Assembly: GCA_013397455.1 (NCBI GenBank)
Contig: VYZB01000329.1
Coordinates: 882,303-946,302 of the forward strand
DNA: 64,000 nt
DNA from: Crotophaga sulcirostris
Lineage: Eukaryota > Chordata > Aves > Cuculiformes > Crotophagidae
Reading direction: 5' to 3'
In this document: positions 38,321-49,933 of the stretch, piece by piece
Layout: each line of letters starts with the position of its first letter
Numbering within the stretch: position 1 is the first letter of the stretch
Translations under genes and position numbers: made by a program
Notes under the pieces: model-generated
The model's database searches: none
What the model was told of the DNA's origin: nothing
What the model saw: the letters and a program-made list of their open reading frames with translations, nothing else

Positions 38321-41311
38321 TTCCCAGGCAACTTGTGAAGCAGCTCCTCATGTTAGTTGCCAATACAGTTTTTAGCCAGCTTGCACAAAACAGGAATGGC
38401 CCTAAGCCCTGTCCCATGCCTTGCACAGCAGAACCACACTGTATAGGGAAAGTCTCTTTTTCCCCCCCAATATGTGCAAAAGATCACAACATTTTTTGAG
38501 AAGCTTCCGTTGCTATTGTATGATATCATATGGATCTTTTATTATTCTGACACCAAGGAAGCACTACATTATATTAATCCTTCTGAAAAAGGGGTCAGTC
38601 AGCCTAGAAAGAACTAGGGGTGGTAGCAGTTGTTTTCACTGTCTCTCCTGTAAGCCAGCCAATTGGATCCTCTTCAGTGACCAAGAGATTTTAGTTCATG
38701 ACTGACACATCACGTTGTGACCACTGCATCTGAACAAAACCCCCATGGGTCGCAGACTCCCTGACATGGCTCAGTCCCATCCTCCCAGTCCTCTCAAAAC
38801 CCATGGCTCCAAACACACAGCAGCTCCACGCCTGCATTTTGCCAGAAAGGAAGAAGGGCTGCGACAGCCTGTAGGAGCGGAAGATGAAAGCAATCCACCT
38901 CTAGGTATTCACTGTCAGGACAGAAAAGCCAGGCAAGGAGCACAACCCCAGACACTAAGAGTACCAGACATGGTGAAAGTCAAATGGTGCCGGGCGATGC
39001 TGAGCACTGTGGACCTGCTCCAGCTGACCCTGCTCCAAGCAGGGCCTTGCACTACACAGCCGTCAGAAGTCCCTGGTAACCTCTGCAGTTCAAAGACTCA
39101 AGCACTGCAGATGTCCCTTCAGTAGTAATTTTGGGAGAAATTCATTATCCAGTCTAGGTAGAGTTAATATACTTCCATGATACTGTTATATTGCCCATAA
39201 ATAACCTCAGGAACATTTTGTTCTCACTGAGAAGCAAAACCCATCCTGAACTACCAACTTTCTCCATCATGGAAAATATAGGGCTCTATTATGAGATTTC
39301 AACCAAACTTATGCTTCTCATCCCAAAACGATGGGAAATTCATCAGTATAAAATAAGTAGAATTTGTGTGAGTGCTTATGTAACACCACACTAAAGTTAG
39401 AAGCAGTCATAATTTACCACTGATACCATAAACCTCAAACTAGGGTTTGAAACAAATGGAGTAGGTTCTGATTTATATTTCACTACAGCAAAAACTAGAA
39501 CAAAACCAGTGATTTCAGATTGCTTTACTGGCTTTACCAAAGATCAGATTCAGGCCTGCAATCTCTCCGTGTAAAAGAAATGAGGAAAAATAAAGAGTAA
39601 TGTCATTAAGGAATGCAATTATCCAACTGAATTAAATAATAAATGGAGAAAAGAGGTTTAAGCAAAAGAAGAGATATATATTTTTAAATGTTATTTGAAA
39701 TGAGATGGATATTCAATTAAATTCAAGCAATAAAAAAATCCATTTGAAATGGTAAAAGCTGTGCAAGAGGATGCTCTAACATAACAACAACTGGTATGTA
39801 GGACTTTTTTTCTCCAGGTGAATGTACTTCATTAAAAGTGCGGTTTTTTTTCTGTTGAGTCTGGAATAAAACAAAAAGGGAGTTCTCTGTATTTTCAACA
39901 TGAAAAACAAGAGCAATACCAGACTCATCAGAGGGTCTTACTTCTGCCCCTTCTCATTTGGCTTGGGAAACTGCTTACAGCATGCCACAGCTGGCTTTCC
40001 TGCTTTGCTAGGAGACACAGGATGAGGTATGTAGCATACAGCAGAGACTTACCTGGATTGTTCAACAAGACTAAAGTGTTCAGAAGTTTCCAGGTTCTAA
40101 CACTTAGTTTTAGCCTTGGAGACAGGGACAAAATCCCTCTTTTGCTTGCTCTTTCTCTCAGTCACTTTTTAAACCACAGGAGGAGAGCATCCATATTTCT
40201 ACAGAAAGCTTAGGCTCTGGATGATCAGTGGTCCTTAAGAAAATTTTTACTTCCCCATTAACTCCATTATTTGGCTTTGTTGCATGCCATAAGTCAAACT
40301 TGCTTGGGTGTTTTTTTCACATCCATTTCTTCTCGAATACTTCAACAGAATTTGGTGACTTATATGTTCTAGAGAATTTAGGGATTAATTGCTGTGCTTG
40401 TGTCAGACAAACAAATAAGTACATTTGTTGCCATACTTTCATTTCACTATTGGCCCAGCTTCTGTCAGCTGTGGCTATCAGTAACAAGGAGGTGAGAGTT
40501 GAGGAAGAAGTCTCATTTTTCAGCAGTGAAATGAGTATTTTCTCCACTGGTCTATTGTCTTCAATTTTTTCCTTTGAAATAATCATAAAATGCATGCAGA
40601 ACATTTACTGTACCGTTTTGTAATAATTCATATGCTGAATATCATTCCAATCACTTGAGTGAAAGTTTAGTCTGATTATCCAGAATGCTCCAACATTAGA
40701 CCCTTGAATACTATGACAAGTTCATTACATACCTTACGTCAAATGTAACAGGTTTTGAATGCTTTCTCTGAGGATTTATTCTAGAATGTGGTTTCAAATA
40801 GATGTTCCCTCATGAGATTCCCTGATATGTTAACAGAGAAATCCATAACCTGGACATCACTGGTTCAAAGTGACCACTGGAGTAAGTTATGCGTCAGCAC
40901 TGCTAATCACTTTCGAAGACCTGCATTTCAAAAGAGTGGCTTATACAATTTTTTAGGTATTTCAGAGAACTATCCACTATTCAGCATTCCACCTGTTCTG
41001 GGATAGTTGCTGCAAACATCTCTTTTTTTGTGGGGAAGTCTAACAAGGCATATCTGAACATTATAGTTGCCCTGAGCAGGTTTCAGTCTTCTTCTGGAAC
41101 CACAGGACAACATTTATATAGACTGTAAACATCCATATAGTTTTGTTATACTAAATTAGACCAATACTTCCTCTGCCTGAGATACAGAATTTTTGTCAGT
41201 TTGTAGAGACTAATGTTAATTAAAATGCTGCTTTCCACTGAGATGAACACTATTAATAGTTCATGCTTGGTGTTTTTAGACTGTAGTCATTGCTTTGACC
41301 ACATGCACTGA

Positions 41312-41340
41312 TTTTTTTTTTTTCCTTAGGGTTTTTTTTT
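41312..41340. repeat. Two T-runs separated by CCTTAGGG
   Basis: T(12) at 41312-41323, then CCTTAGGG, then T(9). The T(12)CCTTAG part resembles a plus-strand splice acceptor, but no coding exon follows, so I treat it as low-complexity sequence. Confidence 0.75.
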
Positions 41341-44300
41341 GTTTTTCAATAAATATTCATTTATTTTGTTGTAATTGCCTATAAAAAAATAATGCAAGTC
41401 TTATCTTGGCTTGTATTACAGCATATCTTATTTGCTACCAGTTTGCTTTATTACTAGTTTGAAATGTCACTGTACATATTTGATGTGTAAAAAGTCAAAT
41501 TCTCTAATTTGGTATGCTTATCAAGAGGTACTTTTACTGTTCACCTTCCAGCCTCATTTTAATTTGGGTTTGAATCCATTACATGCCGTTTTAGGACCAC
41601 ATCTCCGACTCATAAATCATTGGGCTTTACTTAACGGTACAAGCTTCACTCTTCATTTATACTCATATTCTTCATCACAGCTCTTAAACAATATTGCCCT
41701 ACTTTTATGCAAAGTTGGATTAATCACATCAAATGTTAGCTGTTCAAAAAGACAGTCATCTTTGGTCCCTCTGCAGTCAATGGACATAGCCAGAAATTTC
41801 AGTGTGATTCACTCCATGTAGAGAGAGAGATGTCTGAAAGAGGCAGGATGAATATATGCAAGCTTATTTTAAGACAGGATGAATCACCATCTACAAGTGT
41901 CTCTTTTTTCCAGCTGATTGTAAAGGCAGCCTTGTAAATCTGCTCTCATCTGAAACTAGATTTCTAAATGCTTAAAGGGAAGCAAGAAAAATCATACATT
42001 GCTCATCGACAGTGGTTAATCAAGAATCAAAATGCCATTCCTGATCTCACTAGGAAGCACACACATTTGCCAACGTTGATTGTTATTCCTATGTATCACA
42101 ACCCTTATTCAGGTATGATTAAAGTCATGACAAATACAACATGCTGGTCTACCAAATACAGGCAAGTCTCTCCTGAACTGTTATTTACTTCCATCACAGC
42201 ACTGGGAAAAATTAGCTCTTCTCCAAATTTTTCCATGCCTCCCAAAACAGTTTTAAGTAGCTGAACTGAAAAGATCAGGCTGCTCAAGGTTGTTCCATTG
42301 TGCCCTCGTCATTCCCTGTTCTTAACTTAGTATAATTCTTAGCCAAGTAAAGTCCGGGTCTCAAAGAACGAAGAACATTTGTTATTATTCAACACAATAT
42401 TCTTTTATAAGAAATTTCACTCTGATCATCTAAATGCATATTAAAGTTTGGTCTTTTCTACCCCGTTTCTAATACCCAGCTCTCCTTTTATCCACCACAG
42501 GCTCTTTAGCAGTTGTGTCCAACAGTACAAGACACTGTCTTATAGCTCTGGACTCACAAAATGAGGTGGGCATGGTGAGCATCACATGTTCCTCCTCCAG
42601 TCTCTGCTGGGAGTATCAGCAGCAAGGGACTGACAAAAGAATAAGGTAAAACTGAATAGTGATATCAGGATACGGTCTATAAATAGTGTTGTAATAATTT
42701 AAATAAATATATGCTAATACATAAATCTTTTGCTTCTATTCAATTTCTACATGAAGAAGGAGCACTTAAGGCTCCAGAGTTAGCTCGCTTTTGCACACAC
42801 ATCTATGACCGCTGCCAATGAGCTGACTTCAGCTGATGATTTTGACCTACGTGCTAAACAACTACATTACTAAAAACCACATGACTATATTATGACAGAC
42901 ATTAACAGAAGTGGTTAGCAGGAAAGCAGATTACAGCTTTTTATTTTACTAAAAACCTTTCAAAGTCAAAACAAAGTGTTTACATCATTGTGGCTAGTGA
43001 GCCACTAGTGTAACGCCTGCCCCAAATTCATTATAAACCAATCGTCAGAACTATCCCTTGTGACTGCCTCAGATGGAGCATGATTAAATGCAGTGGAAAT
43101 ACATTACTGAGATGATGAATCATAATTCTGCAGAACGAAATCAGTGGCTTTACACTTTTGAGTTGGACATTGAAGGGTGGTCAAAAATGTTACTCCTACA
43201 AACAAGTGAGCAAATGAATCACATAAACAGCTTGAACAGGAAAAATATACCTAAAATTTGACCGGCAGTAACACTGACTATGAAAGAAACACAGAAGGAA
43301 ACCTGAAAATGCTTTCTTAAGGAAGAAAAACAATTGTTCCTTGCATTAGTATGAAATGCAAAGTGTTTCCATCAATTTTGATTTTTAAGGTTTGGAATAA
43401 ATGTTATAATTTTACTCAAATTGGTTTGATGGCTCATTTGAAATCACATTTTACTTCCTTCAGTCTATTCTAAGGAGGCAGGTTGGTAACCATCTCACAG
43501 CAACAAGAGGATGAGATGCGTTGGAGAGTATTGGTCGGTAGGACTTAACTCACTCAGGTTAACTCAGCTGCCTGGACACAAGGTGCCCTGGCTGGTCTCT
43601 GCATTACTATCTGCCAACTCCATATGGATGTCTCAGACTCCTTGGGGCCCTTCGAATGGCACTAGACACCTAAGCGTAAGCAGCTGAAGCAGTTGAATGA
43701 GATCTTGCCCACCTAATTTAGACAGCTAATTTGAGCCCAACGAACCTGCTAAGTGACAAAGGGCCCCATTTTGTCAACAAAGAAAAACCTTCATAGAGAA
43801 ACCCTGCTCACCTAAATTAATTCATCAAATTTATATCTATAGGCTCTCCTTTTGGAGTCCATGAAGAATGCCTCCCTTCCCTTACCCTCCACTTATGCTA
43901 GGAGGACAACTTTGTGATAAATACGGTATTTCTGATCCAGCTTAACAAACTCATGTTGTGTTAAACAACAAGCTGTCAGCCTTCCTGTCTATTTAGGCTA
44001 TCACACACACAGCCAACAAAGAGCGCACGTAGAGTTAGCTGTCATGTCTCCTGTGTCAGAAGGAGGGCTGCTAAGCTCAATTCTTGTTTGTGCCTGTCTA
44101 TATATACTCTCCCCTTTGCTATTTTATAGAATAATGCACAAGAGGTCCAAATTGTAGTTGATCTCCAAGTCATCTGTTAGCCTTGACTAACATCCTTGAT
44201 GGACATTGGAGCAAAAAGGTCAAGGCCGGGAAAGTGGGAAACTGAACTGCTCCTGCCAGGACTGAGTTTAGAAGTATTCATTGTGCTTCCTCCTTTAGGA

Positions 44301-45175
44301 GTTTCACTTTCCAGAGATGCCAGTCCAATCTCTGCCATAAAGTACACCATTAGTTAAAAATGTAAAAATGGCTTTCAATGCAGATTAAGAAGAGTTCTTC
44401 AGCAAACACTACCTATGTACATGGGTAAACCCAGCATCAAAGTAATAATGCTCATAACCATTACCTAGTAATTCCTGTTTAATTAGCAAATGCTAGTAAA
44501 ACTGCTATTTGAAACCAGACTGGCAGATAACGTAGATGAGTCTCAGAAATCCTTCTTCCTGGAAAAATGCAAGTACTTTTAAAGGTGTCAGAGCTCCTAG
44601 CAAGGTTATACATTGAGGTAAAAAAAGGATGCACTCTGACATTACTATTGATAGAAACTGCAAAATAAGCAAAAACGACAAAGCAAAAGGAAAGATGGCT
44701 GTCTCTCAGGATACTCTATGTCCCCAGTACAGGAACCTCATTATTATTTCACAACTTTAATGGCAAGCCTCTAAGCCTTCTGTATGTCCTTCATAACAAA
44801 AAAGTTAATTACAAACACAAAACAAAAAATCTAAGATATGCAATAATTGAAAGCTGGTAGCTATTTTTGCAAGTTTTCACTTCATTTATACAGTACAATA
44901 GTTCTGAGAGACAGCAAGGTAAAACTTTTCATAAGTCACAATTACAAATTACAGCGAATACTCTTTCTGTTAAAAAATAAGCCAGAAGGAGGCAGGTAGA
45001 GAGAGAAAGCCTCTCATGCTGAAGGACTGCACAATTTTATCATTTCATACATTAAAAATAATTGGAACAATTTCTTCCGAGTGTTTTTCGATGACAGCTC
45101 TACTGGAATAAATTTTTATAACAACTGGTTATTGTAGCTGTGCTAATGAAACTGATATGTTTGCTCAACTGAATC

Positions 45176-45196
45176 TGCGTGTGTGTGTGCACGTGC
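45176..45196. repeat. (GT)n alternating purine-pyrimidine tract
   Basis: The 21-base tract starts TGCGTGTGTGTGTGCACGTG and alternates purine and pyrimidine throughout. It is a potential Z-DNA segment and microsatellite. Confidence 0.85.
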
Positions 45197-47290
45197 TTTT
45201 TTTTGGTGAAATAAAACAGACTATAAGAGAGACAGAGACTAAATTACAGTACTATTTACCATGGCCAAAAATATACTGAGGAAGGAGGAAGAAACAGAGG
45301 AGATCTATAGATTGTATCACACATTTGTAGTATCACATCATCCATGAGAACTTCAGTGCCCCAACCTGAAAAGGACAACATGCAAGGTAGAGTCTGTTGG
45401 TTCTGTTGTTGGTTTTTTTTCACTTTAAAGAGATGCTTGCTTTTCAGATTACTTTCAAAATGCTGTTTTTCTAGGACATACAGTTCAGGAGTTATTTTTT
45501 TAGTGATGACAGAAAAAGCTGAGCAAAAAACTTACTAGTAAAATTTTTGAATTAGACATCAGTGCACATCAAATTCCTTCATCAAAGCAAATGGAAATCT
45601 GTTACAAAGGAAAAGCTCTGGGAGAGGCTGTAGCAATACATTCAATGAAAGATTAAAAAACAATGGTGATGCAGCTAAAAATATGAAAGAAAACAAATGA
45701 AAGCTATATAAACATTTAAGTTATTATGGTTATGAAATTCACAAAAAATACTGTCTGAATTCCTTGAGTTTATCATCCATCAGGACAAAGCAAGTGATAG
45801 AGGTTGATAAGCACAGACAAGCTGATTCAGAAATCTTTTCAACCGTCTCAAAATTGGAAACCTAAAATACCAGTCTGCAGTTCTGTTAAATTTTCTAGGA
45901 AAATAAAACTTTGTTCTGATTCAGTGCCTACCTCTGGTAGATAAAGACCCCCTGGGAAAACTATTTTAGAAAACCTAGCAAGAAAAAGACATTATTACAG
46001 ACTATGAATCCTGGAAAGCGTAACTTATAACTCTAATTCTAAAGAGGCAGGATGTTTTTTCCTAGCTCAGGACTGTCCATCACTGAATTGTCCATGGGAA
46101 TAGTTGAAGCCCACAAAGCTGGACTATAAAGGTGCTGGACAAAAAAGAAAATATGACCATAAAAAGTCCATTTTACACAGAGTTGCACTTGCTGAGACAA
46201 CCTTGAGGGTCTTGCTGAAGTTTATCAGGGAGCATCCAAGTTGAGTGGGAACTGTTCGAGGTAACAGGCAAGGAGGAACAGCCTGGACAGCATTCACATG
46301 GCTGAGCCTTTCACAGTAATTGCTGCTCCCAGACGACAGGAGACAGCAGTGCGTGAAATATTTTTACTCCCAACCACGATATTAAGCACTTGCTACTGCA
46401 TTGACAGCTACTCTGGACTATTTAAGTCTGTAGAATCTGGAAAGCTTGAAATATAAAACACTACCTTCCTTGGCATTACCTTATGACTACTTCACTCATT
46501 GCTGGAGAATGCGGAGGTGAAAAGGTTTATGATATAAAATGGTTGTTGCTCTCTCTAACGATTCCAGAGGCTGGGAGTGACTTTAAGAGTGGTACAATCT
46601 CTTTCCTATTTCTTTTACTTGTGCCATAAGGTACACAAAGAAAAAAGCTGCTCAAAAGAACAAAAATATCTTGGATAACAAATAGAAAAATACCCTTTCC
46701 TTACAGTCAGTGTCATCTTCACCACTTAATTGCATCCACAGCTTCTTTAATTGCAAAAATGCCCCACAAATTTAATATATGAATGTAACATCTACAGTGC
46801 GATCAAAACGGCTTTAATGCTCTCAAATTTTGAGGACCACCCTAAGACAGTCATTTAGGCCAACACAGACACAGTTATATCCAGATAGCATTTTAGCAAG
46901 CTGATCTAAGACATTTCTCCTAGGATGGGATGAGTCATAATTTGGAGGTGCTGTTCTCTTTCCATTGGCTCTTCAGACTATCATGTCTAATAATCACTGA
47001 TTAAATTAGCTTTCCTGAATTTGTCTGATCCCTTTTTGACCACGTTTATATCTTGGTCTCCACAACATCCTGTGGAAATCAGTTTCATAATCTAATTAAA
47101 TGTTATACAATAATTTTATTGGTGACCCCATTTCTTGTACTGTGAGAAACAGTGACTATTTCTTATTAACCTGCTCCTCACCAGTCATTAAACAGGCAGA
47201 CTCTGCCTAGCCTATGCTACATGTTTCCAACCAACTTTATTTCCTTTTCCTGGACTTTTTACAATTTGTAACTAACTTTGTATCATACAA

Positions 47291-47335
47291 GTATGATACT
47301 TGTATCATATGTATCATATGATACAAGTATCATAC
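47291..47335. repeat. Perfect inverted repeat, 21-bp arms with 3-base centre
   Basis: Arms 47291-47311 and 47315-47335 are exact reverse complements with TAT between them; the left arm begins GTATGATACTTG. A second, smaller inverted repeat (GTATCATAC, AA, GTATGATAC; 47280-47299) overlaps its left edge, so the region is made of repeated GTATCAT / ATGATAC words. It can form a hairpin or cruciform. Confidence 0.93.
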
Positions 47336-48206
47336 AAGTGACTATAATTACAGGGAGGATGCTCCACATGCTTATACAGTAGAATATTTTTCTACTTCTG
47401 TCCCAGTATTTCCTAGCCATTTAAAATGATATTTGTTATTCCGTTTTGTTAGTTTTGGAGATCTATCCTCACTAATGCACAGTTTCTCTCCTACTTTTTA
47501 TTGAACTATAGTCATCAGTATATAATATTTTGTCCCAAGAACATTATCTTCCTCTTATTGCTAACAAATTCACCTGTCATTTTATATTCCCAATATTCAG
47601 TATTACATAATCATGCTATAGTACTTTATAGTTAGATTTACATTTGGCTGTTATGGGTAATCACAAATAATATGCAAATTTTCTCACTTCACTAGTCAAC
47701 TCCATCAGTCATTTATGAACACATTTCATTTTTTACCCACTCTCCATAAATTGTAAAAATGTGTGATAACTGTTTTTATGCCTACTTTTACCATATTATG
47801 AGTATATAAGTAATGCCTTAGAAAATTCAAAACTAGACAGAACGTGATTTAAAACCATTGCTACCATTAAAGGCTAAAAACTTGACAAAATTTTTCATAG
47901 ATACATGTCTTTTAACAACCTCAGAAGGAGTATTGTGAGGGTTTAGGAGGAAAATAGTAGAATTTCACACACATTTCTGGTTCATCTCTTATCTTTGTCA
48001 ATGAACTAGAGTACAGGTTTTAGATAGGCACTCAGTCTTAACTTAAAGCCTTAAAACAACAGATAACCTACCAGGTTTATAGGTGGATCAGGCCCTGCTT
48101 ATGCTCAGGGCTACAGTGGTAGAGCAGTTAACTCTCTCTGGCTTGAAAAAACAGGGGAAAAGTTAAGATAAATGAAGGATACAACTTAGATATAAAGCAA
48201 ACAGTA

Positions 48207-48223
48207 AAATAAAATAAAATAGT
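48207..48223. repeat. (AAAAT)n short microsatellite
   Basis: AAAATAAAATAAAATAG: three pentanucleotide units. Simple repeat. Confidence 0.75.
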
Positions 48224-49484
48224 AACAAAAAATCCTCAAATCTCCAGAACACAGCAGCAAGAAACAGAGTAATTTTAAAAGCTATTGTGGCACTTGCCAG
48301 GAGCTTGGAACAGCTAGTAAATCAAATCGGAGGATGCAATATAAAAACTGTTGGCACCAGAAGGCAAAGAAATGTTTGAGCTATAGGTTATAGTTGTAGC
48401 ACTTTTATTTTCTTTTTTTACTAAATTACTTTGAAAAGGCTCTGTAAAGAGAACCCTCTGAAACTGAACAAGTGTCCAAGTGATGGCCTTTTAGTAGTGA
48501 TATTTTTCAATCTCCAAGACAAAAGGGAATACAAAACAAATGACATTCAGGAAATCTGCCTGCTTTTTCATGGTGGAAAAAATTCCTTCATCTTTCCCGA
48601 CCAAAGCAGCCCTATTACTAAGGGCAAGCAAAAGGGGAGGGGAGTAAGTTTATGTCAAGTAACAGATGGGAAAATGTGTGTATCTTGGAACGGAAAAATG
48701 TAGACTTCAAGGCAAGTGGTATAAGGAGCTAGATTTACATAGATTTATAGAGACATGTAAGCACTTCTATGGGTCTGGACTACTGGCTAATGTAGATGCT
48801 GTTATCTAATTGCCTTGGTTTGTTCCTGTTCAAGTAAGTCAAGGTGACGTTCACTATAAATCTATCAATTGTCTCTCTGGCAGCTTGAGTGCTGTTATGA
48901 AATCTCACCAAGTATCTAAATAGCTATGTAAATCTCATCTGAAGTATTTAGTTGCTGCATTCCCTGCTCAAAATGCAACTTAAACTCTGTCACCTCTACT
49001 TTCTAAGAATATGACACCAGCATACAAAGCAGGTCAGGCACTGAGCTTCGTAATGCCAGCCTGTGCTTCCATGCCTTCTTTTATGTGGTTCTAATTTGTA
49101 ACATTTTGAATGTCCAAATTTCTCACACATTGCCACCGTGAAACACTCAGGCTGGCATTTGATTCTTCATAAAAATAGCCAGGTACATGAATAATCCTAT
49201 GTCTTCCTAACGTTAGTCCTGGGGAGTTGCAAGTGCCAAGCTGTGAGTGCACATTAACAGAGTGGCGTAAGGAACGTGCCTGAATAGCCCAGTGAAATTA
49301 CCAGCTATAATATTGCTGAGAAACAGTGACACGTATATAGATGTACATACAAAATAAATATAGGCTAAGCTGGTTTTATTATGCAGACGTGCTTAGCGTT
49401 AAGAGTGTCTCCACAGAATTACCATGGCTCTGCTCTCAGAAAGACGGTTATGTAACAGTAAATTGAATTGTGAATGTTGGCCCC

Positions 49485-49720
49485 AAGTTGTCCCTCTTCT
49501 TCCTCCTTGTCCAATCTTTTCCCTGTACCTTTGGCTTCTTCCCCCTCCCTGGCAGCATACTTGTCAAGCCAGTCCCAGTAAATCTGTATCAGTTCATCCT
49601 GACTCTCCCACTTTCCTTCCCTCCCTCCTACCTGGCTCTTATTCTCTATCCAATGCCAATTCTCATCCCCCATGGAGATTTATCTGCACTTTTTCTTTTC
49701 CTTTTTTGGCTTTTCATCAG
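49485..49720. other. Pyrimidine-rich block (plus strand)
   Basis: Strong C/T bias over about 230 bp, including CCCTCTTCTTCCTCCTTGTC and CTTTCCTTCCCTCCCTCCTA. On the minus strand this is purine-rich and yields an open frame rich in Glu, Lys and Gly (49419-49673), which the composition bias probably explains. No family was recognised. Confidence 0.55.
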
Positions 49721-49910
49721 CAAAAGCAGTGGAAGCAGATGTGTTCATAGCACGCAAGGTATATGTATAATGAAAAAAAAAAGGGGTAGGTTTGCTTAAG
49801 CTGCAGAGAAATTCATCTGGGCAACATCTCACTGACACTTAAACAATCTTGGCATCTTCAGGCACAACAATAATACAACCACTCCCAAAGAGCAGAGAGG
49901 GATGGACGCC

Positions 49911-49933
49911 CAGGCTGCCAGCAGGGCTGCCAG
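49911..49933. repeat. 11/12-bp tandem duplication
   Basis: CAGGCTGCCAG followed by CAGGGCTGCCAG. Simple local duplication. Confidence 0.8.

Noticed and set aside
38745..39125. 126-codon plus-strand frame in a GC-richer patch
   Set aside because: Low stop frequency follows from higher G+C; no domain, and no splice context recognised.
40228..40623. 131-codon plus-strand open frame overlapped by a 95-codon minus-strand frame
   Set aside because: Neither translation resembles a family; chance openness is the simplest reading in 64 kb scanned in six frames.
41312..41335. Plus-strand splice acceptor (T-run followed by CCTTAG)
   Set aside because: No exon-like coding sequence follows and no gene is known on this strand; a second T-run comes straight after.
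41411..41821. 136-codon plus-strand open frame
   Set aside because: The translation is hydrophobic and Leu/Ser/Tyr rich without a domain, in AT-rich sequence; I see no splice or coding support.
46061..46100. Reverse-orientation RE1 (CTGTCC...CACTGAA)
   Set aside because: Spacing between the half sites is about 2 bases shorter than the canonical element, and the core bases do not match.
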